In this document: piece by piece, positions 13,370-26,944 of the stretch | How positions within the stretch are numbered: the stretch's first letter is position 1 | Layout: the number at the start of each line of letters is the position of its first letter | Source of the DNA: Wuchereria bancrofti | Taxonomy: Eukaryota > Nematoda > Chromadorea > Rhabditida > Onchocercidae | Direction: 5' to 3' | Assembly: GCA_005281725.1 (NCBI GenBank) | Contig: SSBO01000003.1 | Coordinates: 9,186,370-9,250,369 of the forward strand | Length of the DNA stretch: 64,000 bases | The notes under the pieces: model-generated | What the model was told of the DNA's origin: nothing | The model's input: only the letters and a program-made list of their open reading frames with translations | Database searches by the model: none | Position numbers and translations under genes: made by a program

Positions 13370-14486
13370 GTTTATTTTAATTCAATTTAAAATATGGCAT
13401 AGATAAATGACTCTATGATGTTTAAACTTTAATAGCTCGAATTTTGATCAAATGTCGTAGCTTTTCTAGCTTTCTGAAATTTTTTTTAGTTGCATCATTT
13501 TTGTTTTTTCCTGTGATTGAAATAACTTAAGATTGATACCTTTTTTTTATATTCCACCGTTTTTGCTTATATAATTTTTGTTTGTGTTTTATTAATCCTT
13601 ATTGCATTGCATTAATTGTGTTAGAAGAAAGTGGTTATCATTTCTCAGTTCTTTTGCGTAATGTCGAATATGTGCAGTTTGTTCAGTAAGCGAAATTGTC
13701 AACAATCTTTATGGGCTAAAAATAATAGTTGATTTTAGGTAACATAGGTATATTTTGTTAGTTTGTGTATATTCCTAAGTGAAACTGTTTTCTTTTATAT
13801 AATTATTTTTTATGTAATAAAAGTTTTATCTTTATATAATAGAAGTTTTATATAATAGTTTCATATAATTGCTAGGAAAAATTATTTCTATGTGCTGTGA
13901 TGCAATTAATTTCTAAATTGTTGTTAAAGCGGTAAATATGCTAGTAGTACTATGTTTGTTTGCTGCTAATAAAACTTATCACTATTGCTTATTTTTTTAT
14001 CGTTATGATTGCGTTCAAATGCGCGATTTTTAATGAATTTCCTATTTTAAACATCATGAAATCCACTTTTTAGTTTTTCCATGGAAAAGATTTGTTTTTT
14101 TTTTTTTTATTTTTTGAAATGATTCTAATAGTAATTTTAACTGAGTTCTGGAATGAAGAGTTTTAGAAAATAAAAATGATTTACACTTGTTTTCGATGTT
14201 CAGGAATTTGAATTTTTTTTTGCATATTTCGTGGTACTGATTCTTTAATATGAAGCAATTGGATGTTTTATCTTTCCAAATAGACGATAACTTTTGATTT
14301 TTAATTTATACGTATGCTTTGAATCAACAATTTTAAATTGGTGTGAATTTTTGACTCTTTTTAAGTTAATATCCATGTTATCAGTGGAATATTGTAAAGT
14401 CAACTTAATTGCAGTTTTATTTATAACATGTTATTGTGATGGATGCATTAATCACTTGTCGGCTTTATTTGCTGACAAGTTCTAAC
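13370..14486. other. NOA1-SNX14 intergenic region
   Basis: AT-rich 3' flank of NOA1 and 5' flank of SNX14. AATAAA-like sequences occur near 13816 and 13966. A short stop-bounded frame at 14294-14485 has no recognisable similarity and was not called. A hairpin just before the SNX14 start is listed separately. Confidence 0.6.
14454..14480 (+). promoter_or_regulatory. Short inverted repeat immediately upstream of the SNX14 start codon
   Basis: ACTTGTC at 14454-14460 pairs perfectly with GACAAGT at 14474-14480. The adjoining G and GC can extend the stem through a G-U pair, leaving a small AT-rich loop. The element ends 6 nt before the ATG at 14487. If it is transcribed it would fold next to the start codon. 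A role is not established. Confidence 0.4.
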
Positions 14487-17400
14487 ATGAAAATACTCTC
14501 AACTTTTATTTTTATTTCCATTATTCTTCCTTTGGTTTTTTTCAACTCCAGGTATGTTTTTTCTCCGAATTGTTAGTTATTCAGTAATGTGTTTACCTAG
14601 AATTGTGTACTTTCTTCCTTATTTACTTTTTTTTTTGCCTACATTATTAAACAATGCATAGTCTAAACTTTTATACAACTTTATTTTTAGTGTTTTATGG
14701 ATTGTTACACAGTGTTCAGCTTTAGCAATTGGTTATTTTATAACAGCTTCGTTGATAAGTCGTTCTAATGGAGAATTTTTATGGAATTTTTTCGAAAATT
14801 GGCTAGAGGAAAAATTAGCTACTAATGAAATTGTTGTTAAAGACATGGATGTAAAAAATAATTCCGAACAAATCTATAATTTACCTTGGAAAGGTTAGTC
14901 AGCAAATATTCAATTCACTTTTTCCTTTGTAACTTCACATTTCTTAATACTGTAGAAACTTGAAATTACAAAACCACGAGAAAATGTATGCGATATTAAT
15001 CAGCGTTTTTGTCAGAAAAAAATCGAAGTGGAGGAATGAATCATATTTCAGGTGTAACAATATCGGAATCGGTGAATAAACTGCTTGAAGAATTGATTGA
15101 ACAACTGATTGATAACTACATAAATAGATGGTACAAAGCGAAAATAAGCGGTGATACTGCATTTATCAATGAAATAAGGTAGCTTCAATAGGTTTTTTAC
15201 ATTATACCATAATTATGACAATTTTCTAGATTGATATCATGCATGTAATGTAGTTCTCATTGTTGTTGTTTGACATAAAATTGTTGAATTAATGACAATT
15301 ATTAAAATTGTATCAAAATAAAATATCCAACAATTTATTTTAGGTATCAGATTCGTTATGCCGTTGCTGTCTTGTATTTACGCTTTCAGAAAATTGATCT
15401 ATCTTCAACAATTTTGTTTGAGGCTGTACCGCTGGCAGCAGTACATTGTGTAAAAGTTGAACATTTAAGTGCAACTATTGACAAAACTGTACGTTTTTGT
15501 GTATTAGTAAGAGATTTTCCACTTCTTTAATAAGATAAGAAAGCTCATGAGGTTATCGCAGAGGTTTTTAGTCACAATTTTTCAATTTGATCTAAAAATT
15601 GATTTAAATTCCATATTGTTACTTCTAATCTTCCCCAATAATTTATAATTTTCACCTCATAAATTTGATCATCAAATTATATGTATGTAATTTAGATGTG
15701 TTCATCACAGTTGATTGAAACAAAAATCCTAGAAGCTATGTCGGATGTACATTTTGCTCTCAGTTCACGACAAAATGAAGTGGATTATTTGCGCGAATTG
15801 GCTGATCATTTAATTGGACTTATAATGGATGAAAGTTGCATTGCAGGACATTCCAGTGATAGCGATTCACCTTCTCGTAACATTCTTGCTAATCATTCGG
15901 TATTACTTCCAGCTAGCTAGTTTCAGTTTCTTATGATTTTTTCCATTAACTATTTTATAAGTTATTATTTTATAACGAAAATTATTGTCTGTATTGGGAA
16001 AGTACATTTTGCTCTCAGTTCATGACAAAATGAAGTGGATTATGTGTAGAGAGACATCATTTTTCATGAATATAAGGTATAAAGTAGTTTAATGAGAAAT
16101 ATAAAATAGTTTAATATATAATGCTAATGCTGTGAACTACATACATTTTTCATGGAGTATTTTTGTATACGTATAGTGACAATAAACAGTTGATAGAATA
16201 AATTTTTGTTACTTAAAAATTAGCTGAGTATTATTCAGATAAATTATATATTAGCAATGCTTTCTTAATTCCTTGTACTAATTCATTTTTAGCGTCCATG
16301 GGCAAGTCATATATGTCGTCATTTTTTGCGAGAACTGTTTGTTTTTTCATTTTTCTTACCAGTAATGGATTTGATAGCTGATCCAGATATCATTAATCGA
16401 GTACTAATATTTCTGTTTAACTCGGATGTTCTCAACTGTTTGCAAATACCTCAGGTATGTATAACATTAGAATCCTCCAACCAAATGTTTGTATACTAAC
16501 AACAGAGAAATGCATATGATAGCCATTATGATTTAATTCTAAATATGATAAATTTGAAGTTCATGCAGATAATTCCTGAAAAGTACCTTTTTAGGATAGC
16601 AGACAAGTTGAAATTTTACATGGACTTACAAATTACTCCCTAAACGACACTCCTGATTCATTGCTTCAACTGAAGCTTAGTGATATGCTTCGAGATACTG
16701 GACAATTGATGATGTTCAGAGCATATTTAGATGATATTCATGCACCTCTAAATGAGCTTGATTTTTTAGTTTATGCAGGTGATGCACATGGAAGAATGCT
16801 TAATGTTCAGGTAATTACTTTGAAATTATGCTTTTTTAAAATGTGGAGCTCAAAATGAAATTGTTCAAAAACGTTACTAAGACAAAATTTCACAATCAAA
16901 GTATGATGAGTGTTGATGTAAGCTTTATTCGTATATATAGTATAGAGTTCACATTATCATAGAATTATATGACTTTATCTGTGGATGCTTTTCTATAGGA
17001 ATCATTTCATAAATTAAATTATATATACAACCAAAAGTTCAAGAAGTATTTTATGTTTATGAATTCATGGATTTAATTTGATTATTTATTAAGATGTTCA
17101 CATTAAAAAGTATAACGATGTAATAATCTTGCATCGTATTTACAGAATGATCATGTTGCAATGAATGAGCTGCAGTATGATATTTGGGAACTTTTTATTA
17201 AATATATTCACGAAGGTGCTCCGGAAAGGGTTAACCTTCCTGTTGAGCTTAGCTGTGAATTTAGCGAAGCAGTAGAAAAGCATGATTCTGAGCTGCTTGA
17301 TCAATGTCTAGAAAAGGTTTTAGTTTTTTCTTATCTGAATTAAAGTTTTTAGGAGCTGTTGCAAAATGTGTAAGAATTTTGGGTATAATTTTAATTTTGT

Positions 17401-20400
17401 TGAAATTTATGGTGTATTTTTGATATTTGATTAGTTTGTGAATTTTAGGCTTTTCAAATTATATACCAGCGAATGCAGCACGAATATGTGATACCATTTT
17501 GTCAGTCAGAATGTTTCTTGGGTAATTTATGTGGTCCTCGTCCTGTGGGTATAGATGAATTAATTGCATCCAGAGAACATTCTAAATCAACTCACTGTCT
17601 TCTGCCAACTGTTGAACCTAACTGTTCTTTAACTCAGTTCAGGTAAATAAAAATTTTTAGCAATTACTGAAAAGCTGCATTTCTCTGTTACTTCTATCCT
17701 TTGTTTTTGAATTTCTCAATTGTGGTTCCTAATGTTGTGAACAGATGGTAAAATGAATCATAAATCCTATCTGTTTAAGAAGTATAACTGAAGATGCTGA
17801 AATCAGCTTAATCTAGAATTTTTGAAAGTTAGCCATATGAAATAATTCTAATTTAAATTTTTACTGTTTTATTTTGAAGAAATGGTAATCATTTCATTTC
17901 AATATACTTATTTCATTCGTTTCTATCCATAAGTTAGACAGTTGTTACCAGATTGCTTAACTGTGATAAATTTGGTATCCAATAGAATTTAAGGCTAAAT
18001 TAGGACTTCTTATTTTGGTGCGACTATAAGAGCAGTCCTAAATAGACCTTCAGTAATATCTGCCTTATAATATTTTTCCTTGCTGGTGTTTTGATAACAC
18101 CTAAACTTGTAACATGTAAATCATTCCGTACTTTGTGTCAAAGTTTTTAAATTATCAAATTCAGGAATCGTTTTTGGCGAATGGTCTTACCAACAGGTGA
18201 ATCGGTGGATTCATCATTTGATCATTTGAATGATATTGCATTAAACGAGGCAAATGGCGGGATTGAACCAGCTGATGATATCACACAATGTTTGAGTTAC
18301 GATTCACCAAGTGATGATGCTACTATGCAATCTTTTGATGTGAGTATATCTATTTTATTATCGTTTGTATTTTTCATATTCTATTGATATATTGTAAAGT
18401 GTTAGAATTTCAGTTTGTCTTGAATAATGGAAAGGTGAAAACTGCCGAAGTTCAGGATGATCAGCTTAGCTCAAATGTGGTATGTTTTCGGTGTTTATTT
18501 GATACTTGAAGCATGAAATTTCCAATTTTTGGTGAGTTTGATTATAATTCTATAAGCAATTTTAGTCCGACGAAGAGTTTGTTGAGCAGCAGATGAATTC
18601 GAATAATTCATTTGAGATACCAATGTTTGATCCGGAACGTGATATGAGCAAATGGAATGTAACAATTCCATGTGTTGAACCACGACGAGATCCTGTTGGC
18701 GGTCTGTTTTGTTTTTCTTTTTTGATGTTTTAGTTGACATCTGTGTAAAAAAAAAAAATTCATGTTAATCTCTAGTAATTCAGATTAAAATATTTTTATA
18801 GATTAGTTCATATTTAGGTCATACAATGTACGTCTATGTCATTTCGGTTGAACGATTTGATTTAAACGATGACATTGATCAGACATCGTTATCAGCGACT
18901 GTAGCACCTCAAAAAGTAAGTAATTTTTTTGCCAAGCAAAACTGAACTGTAAATTATCTTTATTTTCAAATTTTTTAAGAGTCATTTGAGCTTGTGAATA
19001 CTTTACCGTTCAGGCTGTCAATATTTCTAGTGGTCTCTGATTCGCCACTACAACGAATTTTACATTCTGGAATCAAAACTGGTAGAATTTCATGGAAATA
19101 CGATTAAGACGGAATCACTACCACCACGACGATTTTTCAACTGTAAAAGTCGTGTTTATGTGGAATCACGACGTGAAATTTTCGAACGTTTCATTCAATT
19201 ACTCGCAAAACAGGTACCAACATTTTTTTTTCTTTTGTAATAAATAATTGATAAGCGTATGCCCGGGTAGGAATGCTTTAATTAATATCTGTATAAATCT
19301 TTTAATTTGCTTGGTTAATGAATCATCTAACTAAAATCATTCAGTAACATTACATATATGAGATAAACATATTCCGTTGAACTAAATAAGTTTGTTTCTT
19401 TCAGCGAGCATTGAAACAATCAGATTTGCTGTTTGTTTTTCTGAGTACTGAGCAAAGATTAAAGGATTCAACACAAATTTCCGACCTCTATCCATGGAAT
19501 GTAAGTTATAATTCAAGAATTAGCTGAATTGTTTATAAGAAGGTATAATCTATCTTTTTCTTTACTTATACTTTTTTAGATTATGATTTTTTTTTCCTTC
19601 TTCCATGAAAATCTTAATGATTTTCAGGTGGTGAAAAAAATGCCAAGTAAATTTGCTCGTGAAAGGGGTCAAAATCTGAAACCATTTATTTTATCTCTAC
19701 TAGCGACAACATTAGTTTCTCATCCGGATAATTCGGCCGAATCGAGGTGTAAATTTCATAACAGTCAGAAATTTATAACTGCCAGAAATTATGAATTCTT
19801 ACGTGGTTATAGTAGCTTATGTAAAGATACAATTGAAATGTTTTGTACAAAATATTGCGTACGGCTGAATAATTTTGGAATGCTAGTAGTAATTAATATT
19901 GAATGTTATTTTTCAGCACTATGTCATACATTAATTCAGCAACTAAATGTCAAACACGAAAAATGTTGCAAAGTAATATATATGGTGACAATTGTCCAAG
20001 TGCTCAGATAGATTTCTCCCTCGCAGGAAGTACATTGTGGACAAAGTATTTTTTTTTTAAGTAGCAAATTCTGCTGTGGTATTTTTTTTTTTCAATTATA
20101 AACTTTGTAATATAAATGTTTCGTTAATTTCCTTCATACTTAGACTTTAGCAAATCAATTTTAACTCTTAAGCTTTATTAATTACGTAAAAGCTTTGTTA
20201 ATTAATTAGATGGTTGCACTCAGATATCGCTTCAGACTTATAATTTTCACAAAAAAGAAAGAGGTAACAAGTTAATTTTAATTAAGCAAAATTGTAATTT
20301 GTTTGCAATTAGTAAAGTACTCAATTTCTATTCAGAAATCTAACTTAAGCACTGTATTTTTCCTTTTTTGGAATTTTTAGAAGCTTCTGTGATGCCATAC

Positions 20401-21105
20401 TTTTTATTTTGAATCGGTTGTTTGGTGTTATTCGATGGCCAATGTGGATTATTATTACTATTCGACATTTAATGGGTGGTACTATTGATGCGGTAGTAGC
20501 TGTACTATTTAGACGATTTCTAAATAGAATATTTGTGGATGTTAATTGCATGCGTATATTGCGCTTCATTCAAGAATCAATTTTTGGTTGTAATAATCCA
20601 ACAAAAACTGATCAGGTGGTTGAAATTTTCACATTAATGAATTTTATGCTTTTTTTTTTTTGCTTTTAGATTATTCCACTGATAGTAATTTACGTTATTT
20701 TTTCCTCTAATTTTTGAACTTTCCACACATATTTTGAATGGAAGCTCATTTTTCCATGACTTTTTTTTTCCACTGAAATGGATGTAATAATTTTTTTCAT
20801 TAATTTTTCATTGTTCATTAACTTATAATTTAACCTTGATATTAAATAATCATATTTTGCATTTTTAGGAAAAAATGTTACGTATGGATTTGGCACAACG
20901 TTTGACATTAAAATACTTACAAGAGCAACTTCCATTTTGTTTTATTAAATTAATTGGCCATAAACAGTTCTGTCAAGGAATGCAGACAATTTTTCGCATC
21001 TTACAATATCCACGTTTAAATAAACAACTAGCATATGTTTATCTTGATATAATCACGCAAAAATTATTTCCAGTTGAAGATGAACAAAATCTAGAGATTA
21101 AATAG
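14487..21105 (+). CDS. SNX14: Sorting nexin 14 (PXA-RGS-PX-nexin C) membrane protein
   Basis: SNX14 family proteins are ER-anchored tethers at ER-lipid droplet or ER-endolysosome contacts. Nineteen exons keep phase: 14487-14551, 14691-14893, 15052-15178, 15344-15488, 15696-15899, 16293-16454, 16595-16810, 17146-17316, 17449-17642, 18165-18339, 18414-18479, 18566-18701, 18818-18915, 19031-19213, 19405-19500, 19628-19746, 19917-20045, 20381-20615 and 20869-21105. The product is about 986 residues (human about 946). Two hydrophobic N-terminal segments give the membrane anchor. The PXA domain follows (exons 3-6, with YRY-like NRWYKAKISGD and LPVMDLIADPD). Next come an RGS-like region (exons 7-9), an acidic linker (SDEEFVEQQ), and a PX domain with the family block HYNEFYILESKLVEFHG. 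Then comes a nexin C domain ending in RLNKQLAYVYLDIITQKLFP, which matches LNKQLTYVLLDIVIQELFP of human SNX14. The order and these motifs separate it from SNX13 and SNX25. Confidence 0.94.
16000..16045 (+). pseudogene. Degraded copy of part of SNX14 exon 5 in the following intron
   Basis: About 45 bases (GTACATTTTGCTCTCAGTTC, then a continuation to GAAGTGGATTAT) repeat the exon 5 sequence at about 15748-15792. The exon codes for VHFALSSRQNEVDY; the copy reads the same except that CGA (Arg) is TGA (stop). It sits about 100 nt downstream of exon 5, in the 15900-16292 intron. It lacks its own acceptor and ends soon after the match, so it is a non-functional fragment. Confidence 0.75.
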
Positions 21106-22435
21106 TCATGTATTAAAATAGTCTTTTTTTTTTTTAACATACGAGGAAAATTACTCATTCGGTTGTAACAGTTGTTAATATTAATTTAATTTTGCTATTT
21201 GTTGTTGATGAATTTAAAGGCACATGACTTTCTTGAATTTATACTCATAATAAGCACTTTAAATATGTTACGACTTCTTCTGTGTTAGGATTTGCCTTTA
21301 TTGTTCACGGTCATTTCCTCATATTTTCTCTAGGTAAGCAATATCTCAGTAATGTTACGGTCAGAAAATTTCTCAGAAAATCAGGTCATCTAGCATAATC
21401 TTTTATCTTGATCTTTATGATCAATTATTTGGTGATAAATGATGCAATTTGAAATGTCTCATATGTCAGTTCATCATTATGGCCTGGACTAAATTTAGAA
21501 AATGCATTTCATTTATCATTTGTTTAGAGGCTTTTTTTTTTTTTTTTTGCAAATCAGCTTATATTTGTGATTTATTTTCAGAGCTTTTAGATATCTTATT
21601 TTTTATTTTATCTTTCATTTAATTTTACTATTATTAGTGTTTTGAGCAACTACTTGTGATTTCATGTAACAATCAAATTCATTGTGATTAATTATTTTGA
21701 TAAGATCTCATTAGTTTCAATATGTGTTATTATTACTGAATTAGTTTGAGTTTTTGTTCAATTCTCGTCCCCTAGTGATTTCAAATTTGTCTCTTGAGTA
21801 ATTTCAATCAATCCATTGTCTTTTATTCTATGATGGATTGATTTATTAACAATTTTTTTACGGTTGTTACAGTTGCTGCAGATGTAAGTATTTTCATTTT
21901 GCCTATTCGTATAACAAATACTTGAAATAATTGCCTTTCTTTCCGACCATTGTTAACCTTTTCCAAGAAAATTTGAAAAAAAAAGTGTCGATGTAATTTT
22001 GTTGCTGCATACTTTGAAATCATTTTAATGATTTGAAATATTTATGTTCGAAATTATTTTGACTTTCATTTTAACTTTCATTTCTTGTCTGTAGATTATT
22101 TTAAATATTGAAAATTTAATTTTAGTTATTTGTAAGAGTCTAAAATCAGTGAGATAAATAATTTACCAGAATGTTGATTAAAAATAAGAAGTATAGTGTT
22201 AGCTTGATAACCTCATTTATCCTAATCTAATAAAGTATTTGATGTTTAGTCTAAGTATAGTTTATTATAATTTATATAGCAATTAAACTTTGATACAAAA
22301 AAAAATACACAATATATTTATGTCATAGCGAATTCGATGGCTTAAAATTTATTTCTTCAGAGGATTTTCCTTTTTTTTTTTTTCTGTTTCAATTTAAAAT
22401 TTCGCTACAAGCTTATTTTCAGAAACATTAAAGGA
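21106..22435. other. SNX14 to PRELID1-like intergenic region
   Basis: AT-rich with long T runs (about 21530-21550 and 22370-22385). A sequence of the form TTATTTTCAG ends at 22422, 13 nt before the next ATG, and is the best candidate for an SL trans-splice acceptor. No additional exon could be supported. Confidence 0.6.
22412..22422 (+). other. Probable trans-splice acceptor of the PRELID1-like gene
   Basis: CTTATTTTCAG is a textbook nematode 3' splice site, and no upstream exon of this gene is visible. The ATG follows after 13 nt, a leader length typical of spliced-leader mRNAs. Confidence 0.6.
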
Positions 22436-24199
22436 ATGCAAATTTATGATTGTTTCCAGCATTTACCATATGCATTCGAACAAGTTGCAACAGTATTCTG
22501 GCATCGATATCCAAATACAGCTGCAAAGCATGTCATAAGCGAAGATTTCATCGATGTTACGGTTAGTTAAGGCAGTTTAAATATTTTGAGCTATTTTAAC
22601 AAAAGTGCTAACAATATCTGATGGTTCTGTAATTGTTACATTTTACTAATTTATCTTTTCGTTATGCATATAATCACCGTTGACATTCATTTATTTGATA
22701 TGTCATATTTTCCTAATATGTTTACGAATATGCATTAAACATGGTGGCAGATGCATGAATTCTTTGAATGAAGCTAGTGCTAGTATTTAAATCATTTTTC
22801 TTAATTTTTGTCTTAAAATAGTTACATTGTTGATGTATCTTTTATATGAAATTAAGTTTATGCAAGCAAAAAAAAAGAAAAACAAAATTTTAGTACAAAA
22901 ATTGCATTGCATTGCATTGCATATGTAAATTAGGATTGTTTCATCTCTTGAATAGTTTCATATTTTAATAGATTTCAGATAGACGGTGATCAGATCAGGA
23001 CGAAAAAATTGATATTGAAACAAACAGGAACATTCTTGAAAGCAGTTCCGAGATGGATGTCGCGTTTGACTAATGTTAGGGTATGGCAACTTAGTAGTTT
23101 CATTCGGTTGCATGAAAAATTTTTAATTCATTTTTAAAATAATTTTTTGCTAAATCAGATTTCGAATTCTAAAGTATGTTAGTTTAAAAATGAATCAATA
23201 AAAGCAAAATTTTGATGCATCCAAAGATCTTCTTTAAATGACCTTTATAGGTAGTTCCTACAGTTGAAGAAAGTATATTCGATCGGAGTAAAAGGTCTTT
23301 AGTGACTTACACGAGAAATACTATACTGTTATCCACCTGTAAAATTCATGAACGTTGTGTTTATAAGCCGGTATTTCTTTTATCTTGTTTTCTCTTAGCA
23401 TTTTTTAAATTTATTTTAAACCTAATTACGATAGCCATGTATATTTTGCTATGCTGACATTTTTTAACATATTTGAATTTATCTGGACTTTACTTTCATT
23501 TTTTCTCCTTGCTGATCTCCCTAATATCTCCTGGAATGCACTGAGCTTTAAAATTAGCCAAGAAGCATTTGGAATTGTGTGACTTTTCGAACGCTTGAAC
23601 AAAAATAGTGACGGAAATTAGTTTACGCTTATTGATTAGAAACGAATGATATTAATATTTATGGAATAGTTTATATCTAACAATTCAGTCATTAGTTTAA
23701 TAAAAGAATCTTTGAAAATATTGATCAATAGGGTTTCAAAAATGGTATACCCGAAACAATTGTGGAACGTGGTGGCTTAGTGTCAACTTCATTCGGAAAG
23801 TTAAATTCAATAATTGAACGGATTTTAATGGCAAATTTTAAAAAGAGTATGAGAAAAACAGCAGTTGTTTATATGGAACAGTTGACAAAAAGGTTGCTTT
23901 TCATCTTTTTTTTTCTTTATTGGTTTTGGAAATTATTATATTATTTTTAATTCATTTTGTTCCAAATATACCGAATTTAGGATTTCTTGAATATTCAGTT
24001 TTCTTCGTGATGTAAGACTAATGTAGTAAAATTTTTGGTATTAAATTTCTTGATATTACACATTCAAATTAAGCCAAAAATAAAAAATTACATTTCATTT
24101 TATAGATTTGGTGAACCAACAATGGCCAATCACAGAACGAATGAGCCACATCTTATGAGACAAAAGATTAGTCGTTGTAAATTTTCTACACAAGACTAA
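22436..24199 (+). CDS. PRELID1: PRELI/MSF1-domain protein, PRELID1-like mitochondrial lipid transfer
   Basis: PRELI-domain proteins carry phosphatidic acid or phosphatidylserine across the mitochondrial intermembrane space with a TRIAP1/Mdm35 partner. Exons 22436-22561, 22979-23080, 23251-23370, 23732-23892 and 24106-24199 join in phase to 200 residues (human PRELID1 219, PRELID3 about 194). Exon 1 has FWHRYPNTAAKHVISEDFI, close to FWQRYPNPYSKHVLTEDIV of PRELID1. Further matches are PRWMSRL, VEESIFD and HERCVYKP, the last in the position of EERCVYC. The start ATG gives 17 residues before the conserved Val of EQV, in line with PRELID1's 18. A nearby in-frame CAG|CAT could be mistaken for an acceptor, but the reading frame runs straight through it from the ATG. 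The C-terminus is basic and lacks the Ala/Lys-rich tail of vertebrate PRELID1. The donor at 23893 (GTTGCT) is weak. Confidence 0.92.
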
Positions 24200-25076
24200 T
24201 TTGTATGTTGATGTTTCTTCTTTCACAATACCATCTTTTTATTACCACTTATAAATATCATATGTATCATCACCTCAAATTTAATCCACATTTATATATT
24301 CTATTTAAATTTTGTTATATATCTTGTTGTTTTCTTTTTTTTTTGGTTTTTAAAATGTTTTGTTAAGTTTTTCAATTTTTTCTTTTGTTTTCAAAAGTTA
24401 TGTCATGTCGTGATTTGGTTGTGCAGCCTTTGTCTTTTTATTAAATGTACAGATTGCTTTTCATTTTGTATTTTTTTACGTGAAAGAAAACAAAAATATT
24501 TGCCAAATAAAAAATTTACATTGCTATGCAGTGACAATTGTTGTGTTTTGTTTTGTTTTTCAATTTGAAATATTTTTTAAATTTCGCCTTTTCTTGAAAC
24601 TGTACATCGTATCGTTATCAAAAATTTTTTCTGTTATAAACTATTTTTGCAAGACCTTTTTTTATTAATTTAAATTAGTTATTTCGAATCAATGAAGTAC
24701 AAGGTTAATATCTAGAGAATATTTTTTCTTTTTCTCATATTATTGGTTATTCGTTTATGAAATTTGTTTCCATTAACACTGTAAATATTTTATGTTAACA
24801 AGATTTATTCTGTAAAATTTTTTCAGGATATATATATTAAGCACTGTAAATCTTTCAATGCGAATTATTCGACGTATGATAATTTGAAGATTAATATTTT
24901 GATCTTTTTTCTGAAACACTATCCTGCATCATCGGGTAAGTCTCTCATTTCAGTATCTTGATTTTTTCTAGTAGGAAATTGATTTTATAAAATCCAAAGT
25001 TTCTCATTGCTAAAATTGATGGAAAATTAAATTGAATTCAAGGAGAAGTGTAAAAGACTGAAGAATAATCATTTCG
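24200..25076. other. PRELID1-like to MMGT1 intergenic region
   Basis: AT-rich, no exon supported. A stop-bounded frame at 24480-24668 codes for low-complexity Phe-rich sequence and was not called. Confidence 0.6.
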
Positions 25077-26894
25077 ATGAATCCAACGAGTTTGTCAATA
25101 TTTCGCGGAGTTTGTTTAATTGGTCTCATCTCACTTCTACATTGTGCCTATTCAGCTGCACAGGTTTCTTATTTTTTGCATTATTCAAACAAACATAATT
25201 TGAAATTGCTTAAATTATGTACATATTGAGAACATCTATGTAATTTATCAATTTACAAAATACTTCCTGTGATTATATATATATTTTTTTTTCAATATAT
25301 TAAGTAAGTAAAATTATCACTTATCAGTGGATTTTGTTTTAATTTGAGGCAAATTCAATCTCTTAGAGTAGTAGCTGTTTTATTTTCTTCTAAAAATTCT
25401 ACAAAAAAGGGGACGAATTTGCCCAGTAGGTTGAATATTAAGATTTAAAATAAGTTTAATCTAGAAGTAATAGATTAAGATTGGTTGTATTAATGAAACT
25501 TTTTGCAGCATCGTTTCTATTTACGACTAACAGAACAACCATTCACGCAATTACCTCTTGATATTATCATACAAACAATTGTGAGCTTAATTGCTTTCCT
25601 TTATAGTGCTACTTATATTGCTGGAGAATTTCAACCAGTTCGTTCTGATTTACAGGTTTATCATTGCTATCATTAAATTCATCTTGGTGACATATGCATA
25701 TTGATTCATTTAATGACATTTTTTTTTTTTTTGAAAAATTTTAAAGATTTTATTCTTTACTTTGAATATATAATGAAGAGGAGTTCTTGCTTTTCTTCAA
25801 AAAATAGAACACAACGTACACCATTTGGAATGATTTGGAATAACTAAATTGTTAAAACTAGGATTTCGAACTTAGTATTAGTAAGGATTTTTTAAAGAAT
25901 TTAAATGAGATAAAATCGATTTCAATATTTTTGGTAAATTTATTTTTAAAAAACTTTGCATTCTTATGATTATCATATGGTTTTAAATGATTACATAACT
26001 TTGCTTTTTTTCAATGATTAAATTTTATGTTTAAAGTTTGTAGAAGCAATGAAATTGTGGATAGGGAAGAAAGAAATAAATCTTTTGGAAGTGTTAATGA
26101 ATTTAATACGATAATGAATGAGTAATTAGAATAGCTGATTGATTCCTAATTCATTTTCCAAAATTTTAATATTTAATAATTCTAGAATCGTACAAAATCT
26201 TGGGATACAGTTGGAAACTGTCCATCATTTTATACATTTGATCATCGTGCGAAAACTCTTTCACCATCATACAGCGATTCATGTCAGCAATACTTCGATT
26301 CTTCACCGGTTATTTTTTGGATGCTTCATTTTATTTTAAAAACTTTTTTCATTGTCTTAAATGTGTATTTTCCAATTTCACTGTTTTCTTTCAAGTTTCA
26401 TTTTAAAATTTATAAATGGGATTACGGAGATTTTCAAATGTTTATATCATAAATCTATGAAAATACACAGAAAACTAATGTAAACGGTTTACAGCAGATT
26501 TTTCTACTGTAATTATTTTTTTCTTCGTTTTTATGAAGTATTATAAATTCTCACATTTTGAATAACGTTTTCCTTACTTGTTATTATAAGATGTGAAAGT
26601 ATTTCAATTCTTTGATAAGATAGTTAAATACAACAAGCTGTAATTTGAAATATCCAAAAAGCAACCTGGAATATTGACAAGATAAGATAATTTTAATTCT
26701 CAATAAATTACTTCCTTCATCCCAACAGTGAGTAGAACTTTGAATAGAAAAAAGTATCAGTTTCATTATCTTTTTTTTTTTATTATTTTTATTCGATTTA
26801 TAGTTTCTTCTACGAAATTTGTTTAACTCTTCAATTGCAGTGCCCGTCCTCATCAACTGTCCAAGATGGCGAACTTTTTCGTTGCAATTGTTAA
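25077..26894 (+). CDS. MMGT1: MMGT1/EMC5, ER membrane protein complex subunit 5
   Basis: EMC5 is a two-pass subunit of the ER membrane protein insertase EMC; it has also been described as a magnesium transporter. Exons 25077-25163, 25509-25655 and 26186-26308, plus a probable last exon 26841-26894, give about 136 residues (human 131). Exon 1 is a membrane segment ending HCAYSAAQ, matching HAAFSAAQ. Exon 2 has HRFYLRLTEQ, LPLDIIIQTI and YIAGEFQPV, matching HRSYMRLTEK, LPIDIVLQTL and HIAGEFKDM. Exon 3 has WDTVGNCPSFYTFDHR, matching FDTLRNHPSFYVFNHR. The C-terminal tail is not conserved, so the last exon is a guess based on phase and splice signals. If the weak donor at 26309 is not used, the frame runs on to TAA at 26450-26452. 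Confidence 0.88.
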
Positions 26895-26944
26895 TTATTA
26901 AATATTCGACACTGTTCCCTTCATTTTTCTCAACCTTCTCATAT

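Noticed and set aside
19747..20011. Continuation of the SNX14 exon 16 frame through the intron
   Set aside because: The alternative exons 19917-20045 and 20381-20615 keep phase and lead into the conserved nexin C domain, whereas the readthrough frame ends without family similarity.
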